Shown here piece after piece: positions 1-6,693 of a stretch of DNA of 25,803 nucleotides. The stretch lies in IMG/VR virus record IMGVR_UViG_3300044695_001431, positions 1-25,803 of that record, one strand, 5' to 3'. Every line of letters begins with the position of its first letter. Within the stretch, counting starts at the first letter, position 1. Below the pieces are notes generated by a model, which ran no database searches, was not told the DNA's origin, and worked only from the letters and a program-made list of their open reading frames with translations. Both the position numbers and the translations under genes were made by a program. The stretch comes from a virus.

Positions 1-1288
1 ATTCGGGATAAAAATTAATATATGGTTTTATCATTATCTTTTTATCATCCCAAGTGTCCTCATATACATATAAATTAAACATCTTTGTAATGCTTAAAAA
101 AAAGTCTCTTTGAAATATACCCTTTGGGATTGTATCATTAACAAATAATTGATCTCCATAAGCTACATCAACAGGCACAGAAGATTCAGAGAAAAAAGAC
201 ACTTCGCCCTCTGTTATCGTAACAGGTGGATCATCTCTATTTGGTGCTGTGTTGGTAAACCTAAAACTTATTGCGTCATTTGTGTTTATCAATAGTTCAA
301 ATCCTCCACCGACGCCAACTCCACCTGAAAAACTTTCTGAATAAACGCTTACTCCATTTTTTAAAATATTAAAAACTCCGCTTGTTGCGTCCCCTGAAAA
401 TGAATAAATCATACTTAAGGTAATAGAAGCTGCGCCTGTATAAGTGAATACGCTATTTGAAGACGTTGCAACTAATCCTGATCCTGTTACTGTTGTAAAC
501 CTATAAAGGCTTGAGCCTGTAATTATTTGCTCTGTCGTTTTTGTAGCTACTGGAAAATTGCTTGTGGTCTTTGTTAAACTCTTTTGATTCTGTGGAATTA
601 TAAGTCTATTAAAAAAATTCTGATCTTCAGGTAATAAATCTAATGTATATGTGTAATCAGTTTTTTCAAATATCTTTTTTATATATTCCGCTACATATAA
701 AGCAGGACGAAATGACTTTACTTGAAAGTTAACTTTGTCTGTACTTACATTTCCGTAATCAATCAATGGATAAAAGTAACCTGATCCTGCAACGCTATCC
801 CAACTTGCTTTAATATTAGTTACATCGTAGATATGATCGTAATCACTAAAATCTAAATTATCAGCAACATTTTTATTGCCTGTTAATCTCTTATTTCCTA
901 ATGCAGTTATAAATCCACCCAACTCCCCAAACACAGAGCATTGATACTCAATGGTTTTATTATCAATAACAATCTCTAATATCCTTAAAGTTCCTTTAAA
1001 TATTTGGATTTTATCAATAAATATTTTACAATTAGCTTGTTTTGAAGCGTTAAAATTGTAGTTAACATTCGGTAAATTATCATCTGTATCATTCGCATTC
1101 CCTAAATCAAATATAAAGCCAAATATTTTATTGTTTGTAGCCGTACCTGTTATGGATATTGTTTTACTATATGAAGTGTTTTTACTACCGAAGTCGGTAA
1201 TATCATCAATCGTGTATGTAAACTCGGTACTAATATCCTGTACTAAATCAAGTCTATAATCTTCAATGTATATTTCTGTACTAATCAT
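1..1288 (-). CDS. Tail/baseplate structural protein, 3' end outside window
   Basis: The frame is open from an ATG at 1288 to the left edge (429 codons, no stop), so only the N-terminal part is present. The protein starts MISTEIYIEDYRLDLVQD and is rich in beta-strand-type sequence (a glycine-rich stretch SGGVGVGGG around residue 330). Its start overlaps the preceding stop as TAATG, so translation is probably coupled to the 408-aa gene. I recognise this pair of large proteins as a recurring tail-tip/baseplate type in Bacteroidota phages by general resemblance only; the exact role (distal tail, hub or receptor-binding) is inferred. No enzymatic motif was seen. Confidence 0.8.
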   Translation of the reverse strand, partial: MISTEIYIEDYRLDLVQDISTEFTYTIDDITDFGSKNTSYSKTISITGTATNNKIFGFIFDLGNANDTDDNLPNVNYNFNASKQANCKIFIDKIQIFKGTLRILEIVIDNKTIEYQCSVFGELGGFITALGNKRLTGNKNVADNLDFSDYDHIYDVTNIKASWDSVAGSGYFYPLIDYGNVSTDKVNFQVKSFRPALYVAEYIKKIFEKTDYTYTLDLLPEDQNFFNRLIIPQNQKSLTKTTSNFPVATKTTEQIITGSSLYRFTTVTGSGLVATSSNSVFTYTGAASITLSMIYSFSGDATSGVFNILKNGVSVYSESFSGGVGVGGGFELLINTNDAISFRFTNTAPNRDDPPVTITEGEVSFFSESSVPVDVAYGDQLFVNDTIPKGIFQRDFFLSITKMFNLYVYEDTWDDKKIMIKPYINFYPE

Positions 1289-2514
1289 TATCTAAATTGA
1301 CTATTTGTATATTTGCCTACTTCTATTCCAATCTCAAAATTAAATAGCTTATCGCTTACCTCTAATTTATATTCGTAGTTTGTATCAGCTATCGTTACAG
1401 GGAAATAAGCACCTTGCACCTCCATATAACATATAGTACTTGCCACTAATTGCGCAAGCCATTCGTAATCCTGTTGGCTAACCCAATCGCTTATTAGCTT
1501 ATATTTATCTGTATGCTGAATAGCATAGTTTAAAGTAGTTTCATTGTACCTATTGTAAGCATCATTGTTTCTCATCTGATTGCCTATCAACTGCCAATCA
1601 TTGCGTCTATATGAAGCCCTTTTAAACTCACTTGACCTTTTATTGACCAAAGCAAATTTCATAGTATCCCAACCGCCTAATCTATTAAGGAAATGTAAAT
1701 TGTATTGCTTAAACTTTGGATAGCACTTTTGAACAAATTTAAGTTTACGCGATTCCGCCACCCCTAATTTTAAATAAACATTATACCCGTAAGTATTCTC
1801 TGTTATTAATGTTCTACCTGCAAAAGTGTTTATATGCCCTGCTTGTAGGTTAAACAAATTCATCTGCCCTGTTAGCGTTACGCTTCCGCTTGCCGTATCA
1901 ATAACCGCACCGCTTTCATTAATTACATCTATAAAAGCATTGTAAGATCCCGCAGTTATTTTAAGATAGGTAGCAAAAAAGTTATCGCCATATTCTAAGA
2001 CAATGTTATCTGTATTCCTTTCTGTAAGCCAATCATCTGTATAATTTTCTAAAAGTAAGTTGTCGTAGTAATCAGATAAAACCAAAGGCGTGTTATTGTT
2101 TACAAATAGAATGTCCGCAAATAAAGGCGGATAGTAATTGTAAGCACTTAAATTTCCAGATGCTAAATTAAAATTACTAATTGATCCTGATGCATTCAGA
2201 TATTCCTCGCCTACCCTGTATTGATAATCAACCTTAATCTTATCATTTGTAGCTACCAGGATTGAACTACCAGAAGGCTCAAAATAGTTTTGAACATAAG
2301 CCCTTACCACAGGACTTGCATTGTAAATACCATAGCTGCCCTCTGCGCTTGGTGCTGGATATATCTTTGTTCTGCTTACCTGTGCGCCATCTATGAATAT
2401 ATCATAAATAAACTTAAAGGAAGTTTCGCCTACATTTGTAGAACTCGCTACAAACCAAAGGTCATCGTGCATACTGCTATAAGTTGCAGGACTACTTTCT
2501 ATTGTTATTGCCAT
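1288..2514 (-). CDS. Tail/baseplate structural protein (408 aa)
   Basis: The 408-aa product starts MAITIESSPATYSSMHDDLWF and is dominated by alternating polar/hydrophobic segments with many Tyr, Asn and Thr residues, typical of beta-rich virion proteins. There is no signal peptide, membrane segment or catalytic motif. It overlaps the upstream 222-aa gene by 23 nt and its TAA overlaps the next ATG (TAATG), so the three genes form a coupled tail cluster. Position downstream of the tail assembly chaperone supports a tail-tip or baseplate role. That role is inferred from context and resemblance to Bacteroidota phage tail proteins. Confidence 0.8.
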   Translation of the reverse strand: MAITIESSPATYSSMHDDLWFVASSTNVGETSFKFIYDIFIDGAQVSRTKIYPAPSAEGSYGIYNASPVVRAYVQNYFEPSGSSILVATNDKIKVDYQYRVGEEYLNASGSISNFNLASGNLSAYNYYPPLFADILFVNNNTPLVLSDYYDNLLLENYTDDWLTERNTDNIVLEYGDNFFATYLKITAGSYNAFIDVINESGAVIDTASGSVTLTGQMNLFNLQAGHINTFAGRTLITENTYGYNVYLKLGVAESRKLKFVQKCYPKFKQYNLHFLNRLGGWDTMKFALVNKRSSEFKRASYRRNDWQLIGNQMRNNDAYNRYNETTLNYAIQHTDKYKLISDWVSQQDYEWLAQLVASTICYMEVQGAYFPVTIADTNYEYKLEVSDKLFNFEIGIEVGKYTNSQFR

Positions 2515-3160
2515 CTTTTATTTCGTTTGCTATTTGTGTAATTTTTATTTCAACATCAAATCCTAATGCTGCGTTCATAATCTTTTGAAAATCAGTTCCA
2601 AATACGCTATCCCTTGCCTTATCAAAATACCTGGTTGATCTTAAACCCTTCGTGTGTATTGACCTTCCTATTGCCGCCGCTAAACTCTTTTTACTGTCTA
2701 TCGCTTTTAATTCTACCCCAAGTTTGCTATATTTTTTTACTGCAACTGTTTTAAGTTTATTGTATTTAAGCCACCCCTCAACAACTGAAACAGGTATTGA
2801 CTTTTTACTGCTCTTAAAAGCGTATGGCGTTTTGCCGTCTGCCTTTATATTTTTAGTTCCTTTTACGCCTTGATTGACAAAATCCCAATACTTAGATGCT
2901 GGCTCATTTTTAGGATAACCCATTGACAATGTATAAGTAGTGCCAAACTTAGTAACTTCAAAAGCTATGTCCTCTATTTTACCAGAAGCGATTGATTTAT
3001 TTGCGTTTAAATTATCAATAGCCTGTTGCTTAAATTCTGCGCCGTATTTAAAAAGCATTGCCTCAATAACAGGCAACTCATCATTAATAGTTCTTTGTTG
3101 CCCATATAAGGATGTAAAATTATCCGCTACCGCTTTTGCCTGTGCTTTAGTAATACTCAT
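2492..3160 (-). CDS. Tail/neck-associated structural protein (222 aa)
   Basis: A 222-aa basic protein with an N-terminal helical segment (ATG at 3160, MSITKAQAKAVADNFTSLYG) followed by a lysine-rich region (residues ~90-180). It is the first gene after a strong terminator and opens the tail cluster. Size, basic character and position resemble HK97 gp10-type or tail-completion proteins, but no diagnostic motif settles this. It is too short to be a normal tape measure protein, which is what usually follows the tail assembly chaperone. Role: probable virion assembly, low specificity. Confidence 0.7.
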   Translation of the reverse strand: MSITKAQAKAVADNFTSLYGQQRTINDELPVIEAMLFKYGAEFKQQAIDNLNANKSIASGKIEDIAFEVTKFGTTYTLSMGYPKNEPASKYWDFVNQGVKGTKNIKADGKTPYAFKSSKKSIPVSVVEGWLKYNKLKTVAVKKYSKLGVELKAIDSKKSLAAAIGRSIHTKGLRSTRYFDKARDSVFGTDFQKIMNAALGFDVEIKITQIANEIKDGNNNRK

Positions 3161-3196
3161 ATCTTTAAATAGATAAACGGCTTAAATATACCGCAC

Positions 3197-3224
3197 AAAA
3201 AACCCCCACCATATTGGCAGGGGT
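3197..3224 (-). terminator. Rho-independent terminator after tail assembly chaperone
   Basis: Read on the minus strand, ACCCCTGCC (3224-3216), a 5-nt loop AATAT and GGTGGGGGT (3210-3202) form a 9-bp stem with two G-U wobbles, followed by a run of T residues to 3197. It starts 12 nt after the chaperone stop codon. It separates the P2 transcription unit from the tail genes. A weak TATATTTA box (3190-3183) follows before the next ATG and could restart transcription, but no -33 element is visible. Confidence 0.8.
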
Positions 3225-3235
3225 AAACCACAAAT

Positions 3236-3511
3236 CTACAACTGTCTATGTAACTCCCTATCGTAATCCGCTTTTGCTTTTAGATAAGACAATGTATTTA
3301 AAGCCTCTATTGTTAATCTGTCGTAAACTTCCTCAACTCTGATATTTTCGTGGTCGGCAATAAGTTTGGCTGAATAATGCCATCCAAAATATTGCATAAA
3401 TCTGTTACCACTTGGCTGCATTGCTCCTTCGTCTGCCCCGTCATCATCATTTTGGTCACCAAATAATCCCTTGTAACTTCGATCCAATTTCTGAATACTT
3501 GATAAAAAAAA
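3236..3511 (-). CDS. Tail assembly chaperone, -1 frameshift extension (T domain)
   Basis: This frame is -1 relative to the 223-aa chaperone and has no credible start of its own: the first possible start codon is TTG at 3487, and the frame stays open upstream through the slippery site back to an in-frame TAA near 3537. It is therefore best read as the extension of the chaperone made by ribosomal frameshifting. Counting one nucleotide twice, 3984-3236 gives 250 codons exactly (249 aa plus stop). The extension contains an acidic linker (DDDGAD) and a helical C-terminus with FGWHYSAKLI and LSYLKAKADYDREL, a pattern I know from T-domain partners of tail assembly chaperones. It should bind the tape measure protein during tail assembly. 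Confidence 0.75.
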   Translation of the reverse strand, partial: FFLSSIQKLDRSYKGLFGDQNDDDGADEGAMQPSGNRFMQYFGWHYSAKLIADHENIRVEEVYDRLTIEALNTLSYLKAKADYDRELHRQL

Positions 3512-3984
3512 ACCAACGAAAAATATACGTCTTGAAAATTAGCTTGTAAAATATCATCTGCATAATCTTCGTGCTTCGCTGCGTTGTACTTATCATCAAC
3601 CCATAAGCCAAGCCAATTTCTTTTCTGTGGCATAACCATTGTAGCACCTAACTTATGCAGATTGCCGTAAATATCCCCTACGAATGCTTTACTTTCTACA
3701 TACCTTCCGAATGGCATTTTATTAATATCATAAATAGGTCGGTATCTTCTGCCGTTTACTTTTATAATCTTTACAGGTTTACCTTCTGGCAAACTATTTA
3801 GAAAATCGCATTCCTTTAGCTTTGCCTTATACTCCGCTTGGGTTAAGCTATCGACTTGGTTTTCAGTCATATTGTAAACTATGGCTATAAGTTTAAACGA
3901 CTTTTCTATTTCGTCATCCTCTTTATTTGCAAGTGTTTTTACAATATTCTGATACTGCCAAACGCTAATGTTATTCCATTTCAT
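3313..3984 (-). CDS. Tail assembly chaperone (G product, 223 aa)
   Basis: The ATG at 3984 (MKWNNISVWQYQNIVKTLAN) gives a helical 223-aa cytoplasmic protein. The N-terminal pattern of a short strand followed by helices, the location upstream of tail genes and above all the overlapping -1 frame (199 nt overlap) with a slippery heptamer identify it as a gpG/gpGT-type tail assembly chaperone, which coats tape measure protein before tube polymerisation. Unusually, the zero-frame product continues for about 65 codons beyond the slip site instead of ending right after it. It overlaps the 52-aa gene upstream by 14 nt. Confidence 0.75.
   Translation of the reverse strand: MKWNNISVWQYQNIVKTLANKEDDEIEKSFKLIAIVYNMTENQVDSLTQAEYKAKLKECDFLNSLPEGKPVKIIKVNGRRYRPIYDINKMPFGRYVESKAFVGDIYGNLHKLGATMVMPQKRNWLGLWVDDKYNAAKHEDYADDILQANFQDVYFSLVFFYQVFRNWIEVTRDYLVTKMMMTGQTKEQCSQVVTDLCNILDGIIQPNLLPTTKISELRKFTTD
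3505..3511 (-). promoter_or_regulatory. -1 programmed frameshift site T TTT TTT
   Basis: In the zero frame the codons are GTT TTT TTT TAT (3513-3502), part of a nine-T run (3512-3504). The heptamer T TTT TTT fits X XXY YYZ in the right register for a -1 slip into the overlapping frame. The window in which a slip could work runs only from about 3537 to 3313, and this is its best site. I saw no convincing downstream pseudoknot; T-rich heptamers can slip without one. Confidence 0.7.
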
Positions 3985-4129
3985 AAGCCGAAGTTACTAA
4001 AAGTTCCTGAATATCATCATCCGATTCTAAGATTTCATCAATCTTATTTAATACGTCTGCGCAAGTAAAAGGCTGCCCTGACTTGCATTGCTGATCCACC
4101 CAATCCCTAAAGTCAATTAATTGTTTCAT
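3971..4129 (-). CDS. Small acidic protein of unknown function (52 aa)
   Basis: Start ATG at 4129 overlaps the TGA of the 119-aa gene as ATGA, and its stop overlaps the chaperone start by 14 nt, so it is tightly packed in the operon. The protein begins MKQLIDFRDWVDQQCKSG and is acidic and helical with an ESDDDIQELL stretch. It is not recognised. The tight coupling on both sides argues that it is a real gene, perhaps with a virion-assembly or regulatory role. Confidence 0.65.
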   Translation of the reverse strand: MKQLIDFRDWVDQQCKSGQPFTCADVLNKIDEILESDDDIQELLVTSAYEME

Positions 4130-4485
4130 AATATAAATTTTTTTAGTCCGTTTGCGCTTGTCATTATTGCCTCCGCCCTTTGTGTTAGGCTTTCAATCTG
4201 GTTAAGTAACTCTGCCCTATCCTTTGTGCAATAGTATCCGTTTGATGTACCCATAACAGGAAGTATGCCTTCTGATCGTATGAAGTTAATTATCTTCCTT
4301 AATCTTGGCTCGCTGAATAGCTTAATGCCGTACCTATCTTTATTTTCGTTTATTGCATTTACAATATCCGCGCCCTTTATAGGATTGTCTTTGGTCTTAG
4401 TATTTAAGCCTTTAATGATTATAGGTACAAGTTTCTTTTCGTCCTCTGTTAATTCCTTTGTGATTTCCTCAAAGTTAGTTATCAT
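4126..4485 (-). CDS. Putative winged-helix DNA-binding protein (119 aa)
   Basis: The 119-aa protein has a segment around residues 37-90 (IKGADIVNAINE, then SEPRLRKIINFIRSEGILP and SNGYYCT) that reads like a winged-helix domain: a helix-turn-helix with a recognition helix, followed by a wing with a Gly-Tyr-Tyr turn. The last 30 residues look like a helical, possibly dimerising tail. Similar proteins occur in many Bacteroidota phages. Function is inferred as DNA binding, perhaps regulating this unit. It is coupled to the next gene by an ATGA overlap. Confidence 0.65.
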   Translation of the reverse strand: MITNFEEITKELTEDEKKLVPIIIKGLNTKTKDNPIKGADIVNAINENKDRYGIKLFSEPRLRKIINFIRSEGILPVMGTSNGYYCTKDRAELLNQIESLTQRAEAIMTSANGLKKFIL

Positions 4486-4495
4486 AGTATAGGTT

Positions 4496-4669
4496 TTACG
4501 ATACGTCTGCCATTGCTAAATTTAGCATTTTTATTTGAATCCTTAACTCTTTATTTTCCTTTTCTTTTAAGCCTAATTCCTTTTCAATCTTTGCAATCCT
4601 TTCTATAAGCAACTCATTTTCCAGGCGGATCATATATTCCTGCCCCATTAAATAATTATTCTTAGTCAT
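4496..4669 (-). CDS. Small coiled-coil protein (57 aa)
   Basis: ATG at 4669, TAA at 4496. The sequence (MTKNNYLMGQEYMIRLENEL, then heptad-like Leu/Ile spacing and a run of alternating Lys/Glu) predicts one long amphipathic helix, almost certainly a coiled coil. There is no other motif. It lies between a strong structured terminator (4681-4749) and the 119-aa gene, 10 nt upstream of the latter. Function unknown; a coding gene is likely from codon phase and spacing. Confidence 0.6.
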   Translation of the reverse strand: MTKNNYLMGQEYMIRLENELLIERIAKIEKELGLKEKENKELRIQIKMLNLAMADVS

Positions 4670-4680
4670 AAAATTGATTT

Positions 4681-4749
4681 AAAAAAGCCGCCCAAAGTTC
4701 ACCAAATTACTACCTTTGTTTTTTTAATATTAAAAATCCTTCAGGCGGC
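4681..4749 (-). terminator. Structured terminator / attenuator with branched loop
   Basis: On the minus strand GCCGCCTGAAG (4749-4739) pairs with CTTTGGGCGGC (4697-4687) in an 11-bp stem with two G-U wobbles, followed directly by six T residues (4686-4681). The apical loop is about 41 nt and contains a perfect 16-nt palindrome TTTTTAAT/ATTAAAAA able to form its own hairpin. The long, sub-structured loop is unusual for a plain terminator and allows an attenuator or riboregulator role. It lies between the 59-aa zinc-ribbon gene and the 57-aa gene, so it could reduce P2 read-through. Confidence 0.65.
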
Positions 4750-4755
4750 GTAAGT

Positions 4756-4935
4756 TTATAATTTGTTTATTTGTTCTTGTTCTAATAAGCGATCCGTTTC
4801 CCTATCTTGTTGTAATTCCTCTTGAGGTGTTTCCTCCTCCTCCTCATCTTCCCAATCGCAATGTTCTAAGCAGTCAGGACAAATATCTATTTCTTCCATT
4901 GTGGTATGTGCGCCGCAGCAAGTTGAATATGGCAT
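4756..4935 (-). CDS. Small zinc-ribbon-like acidic protein (59 aa)
   Basis: ATG at 4935, TAA at 4756. The N-terminus carries paired Cys/His ligands, STCCGAH (residues 4-10) and CPDC with a following HC (residues 19-26), arranged like a treble-clef or zinc-ribbon knuckle. The C-terminal half is strongly acidic (five consecutive Glu) and Gln-rich. Small proteins with this layout are common in Bacteroidota phages; none I know has a proven function. Its ATG lies one nucleotide after the stop of the 42-aa membrane peptide, so the two are probably coupled. Confidence 0.7.
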   Translation of the reverse strand: MPYSTCCGAHTTMEEIDICPDCLEHCDWEDEEEEETPQEELQQDRETDRLLEQEQINKL

Positions 4936-4936
4936 A

Positions 4937-5065
4937 TTATAAGTTTTCTATTAAAGCCGTTAATAATAAAGCACCGCCCATAATATACCAGAACCATTTT
5001 CCTGATAGGCTTTCCGCTTTGTATTGCTCGTTTCTTTTTTCTTGTAAGGTTTTTAATCTGTTCAT
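4937..5065 (-). CDS. Single-pass membrane peptide (42 aa)
   Basis: ATG at 5065, TAA at 4937. A basic N-terminal part (MNRLKTLQEKRNEQYKAES) precedes one hydrophobic segment (residues ~24-40, WFWYIMGGALLLTALI). The positive-inside rule predicts N-in topology. It is the first gene after promoter P2, with a 24-nt A-rich leader after the -7 box. Function unknown; a small inner-membrane protein, for example in superinfection exclusion, is possible but not supported by a motif. Confidence 0.65.
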   Translation of the reverse strand: MNRLKTLQEKRNEQYKAESLSGKWFWYIMGGALLLTALIENL

Positions 5066-5088
5066 AGTGTTTGTTTTGGTTTAGGATT

Positions 5089-5120
5089 CAAATATACAAC
5101 TTTTATACATATTCTATACA
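5089..5120 (-). promoter_or_regulatory. Promoter P2 with three 11-bp-phased TGTATA hexamers
   Basis: A perfect Bacteroidota -7 box TATATTTG lies at 5096-5089. Three exact TGTATA hexamers occupy 5120-5115, 5109-5104 and 5098-5093, each 11 bp from the next, the last overlapping the -7 box. No TTG/TTTG -33 element is visible at the usual distance, which suggests activator dependence or a phage-modified polymerase. The 37 bp around it are nearly identical to P1 at 15.69 kb. It would drive the genes from 5065 downwards. Confidence 0.75.
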
Positions 5121-5146
5121 TCTTGTAAATATTTATTTAAAAATAT

Positions 5147-5178
5147 GATAAGCGGTAAATATAAAGGATAAGCGGTAA
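5147..5178 (-). repeat. Two direct repeats TTACCGCTTATC, 20 bp apart
   Basis: The 12-mer TTACCGCTTATC (minus-strand sense) occurs at 5178-5167 and 5158-5147, exactly 20 bp apart, about two helical turns. The first copy starts right after the terminase stop. Both lie 51-82 bp upstream of the P2 -7 box. The arrangement suits an operator bound by a cooperative dimer. A related TTACCACTTAT occurs upstream of P1 in the terminator stem. Confidence 0.6.
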
Positions 5179-6330
5179 TTAAGCAAAGGCGTAACGCCCT
5201 GATCCCCTTTTATAGTTAAAGTTCTGCCAGGCTAAAGCCAATGCCATAACGCAATCGTCGTGGAATCCCGAAGGCGCAGAATACCTTACGCCATTAGCCG
5301 TAAATTGATATTCAAATATATCCAATTCATCTACGATAACCCCCTCTGGATAGCCTATCTTATTCTGTTGGATTGCCTGTGCTAATCCCTCCATTAATTG
5401 TTGCTTTGATTGACTTGTAAACTTTAAGCCTTCTATGTTTATTCCTTCCCTTTTTAAGTCCTCAAGGATAGGATCGCCAACACCTGTGCTATCCGCTAAT
5501 ATAGGCGCAGCAGGGAGCCTTCTAATTGTTTCCTTAGTATTATGCCAATCCATTTGGAAGCGGTCAAAATAAGCCACGTTACCCCCATTGTCAAGCCCTA
5601 TGATAACTGTAAAGTCAACTGACTTAGCAAGGTCAATCCCATAAGCTACGATTTGCTGAGTTGATATTAAACGTATGCAGTTTTTTATATATGCGTTCCC
5701 GAATGGGTTTGCGCTATTCTCCGAAGGGTTTGCTAAATATTCTTGTTCAAATACAACCTCTGGCAATTGCAATCGTGCTTCGTCTATTTCTTTTGTATTG
5801 ATATATGGATTGTCATAGGTACTGAATTTAAAAGATTGCCAATCAGCCTCGCCCTGCTTCATAAACATAGAGTAAAAAAAGTTCTTGCCTCTTGGCGTGG
5901 ATAGGAATACCGCCTTACCTTGATAATCAGTTAACGTTGGGCGTATGCTATTTTGCCACCCTGATTCTAAGTCAGGGATAAATGCTGCCTCGTCTATGAT
6001 AACTAAATGAAACTTGCGACCTCTTAAATTGTCTAATCGTTCCCCTGTATAAAATTCAATTGATCCGTTATTAGGGCAATATATCTTTAAGTTGCTGATA
6101 TTGTTTTTAAAAGGAAGTGCTGCCGTAAGCCTTTCAAAAAATGCCTTTGCCAATTTATATGTTGGCGTTATGTATGCAACTTGACCGCCTTTGATCGCTT
6201 CGCTAATTGCAAGTATTTGTGATAATTCTGATTTACCAAAACGCCTTCCGCACATAACGACAATAAAACGCCTATCGCATTCTAATATCTTCTTTTGGTT
6301 TATATGCGGATTTGGTAATTCTATGCGCAC
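5179..6330 (-). CDS. terL: Terminase large subunit
   Basis: The ATPase/nuclease motor that packages DNA into the prohead. The N-terminal ATPase has Walker A CGRRFGKS (residues ~27-34), Walker B LVIIDE (109-114) and a coupling motif STPRG (144-148). The C-terminal RNase H-like nuclease has acidic residues in GIDLAKSVD (Asp233), ILADSTG (Asp280) and GFHDDC (Asp358/359). At 383 aa it is compact but complete. The start is GTG at 6330, overlapping the TAG of the small subunit by one base (TAGTG), a coupling typical of terS-terL pairs. It is the last gene before promoter P2. Confidence 0.95.
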   Translation of the reverse strand: MRIELPNPHINQKKILECDRRFIVVMCGRRFGKSELSQILAISEAIKGGQVAYITPTYKLAKAFFERLTAALPFKNNISNLKIYCPNNGSIEFYTGERLDNLRGRKFHLVIIDEAAFIPDLESGWQNSIRPTLTDYQGKAVFLSTPRGKNFFYSMFMKQGEADWQSFKFSTYDNPYINTKEIDEARLQLPEVVFEQEYLANPSENSANPFGNAYIKNCIRLISTQQIVAYGIDLAKSVDFTVIIGLDNGGNVAYFDRFQMDWHNTKETIRRLPAAPILADSTGVGDPILEDLKREGINIEGLKFTSQSKQQLMEGLAQAIQQNKIGYPEGVIVDELDIFEYQFTANGVRYSAPSGFHDDCVMALALAWQNFNYKRGSGRYAFA

Positions 6331-6689
6331 TATAAAATAGTTTTACCTTCAACAAATACAACCTCTATCCTCGTATCTTGCTGAATATCCATTTGTTCTT
6401 TAGGCTTGCCATATACACGGGTTAACAAAGTATCTAATGAATATAGGCTTCCCTTTTCTAAAGACTTACGCATAGCTGCGGCAATCGTCTTTTCTAATAT
6501 CGTAGCCTTTGGATTATCCCAAACTTTTTTTAATTCCTCCATATCCATTGACATCATCACTTGGATCGTATCGTTTATTTCGCTTAGTTTGTAACCTTGC
6601 TCTTTAAGTAGGCTAACGTATTTACGCGGACGTCCGTTTGGGTTACCTGATTCGCCTGGCTTAAATGGTATTAAATGTTCTTTGCTCAT
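6330..6689 (-). CDS. terS: Terminase small subunit-like protein
   Basis: The 119-aa protein begins with the motif KPGESGNPNGRPRK (residues ~10-23), characteristic of the DUF5681-type phage proteins found immediately upstream of terminase large subunits. The rest is helical with a likely oligomerisation region. Position directly before terL with a TAGTG overlap supports DNA recognition for packaging. The small-subunit assignment rests on the motif and on synteny; a classical helix-turn-helix is not obvious. Confidence 0.8.
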   Translation of the reverse strand: MSKEHLIPFKPGESGNPNGRPRKYVSLLKEQGYKLSEINDTIQVMMSMDMEELKKVWDNPKATILEKTIAAAMRKSLEKGSLYSLDTLLTRVYGKPKEQMDIQQDTRIEVVFVEGKTIL

Positions 6690-6693
6690 TCTG

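Noticed and set aside
2290-3176. Plus-strand open frames of 73-83 codons
   Set aside because: They lie wholly opposite strong minus-strand tail genes, have no promoter or leader and give Cys/Leu-rich nonsense-like sequences.
3456-3647. Minus-strand 63-codon frame inside the tail chaperone
   Set aside because: It is the third frame (+1), with no link to the slippery site and no start context; the -1 frame explains the overlap.
4711-4718. TACCTTTG on the plus strand, a match to the -7 consensus
   Set aside because: It has no -33 element, points against all genes and lies within the terminator loop.
4827-5084. Plus-strand 85-codon frame
   Set aside because: Two well-packed minus-strand small genes (4756-4935 and 4937-5065) explain the region better and join promoter P2.
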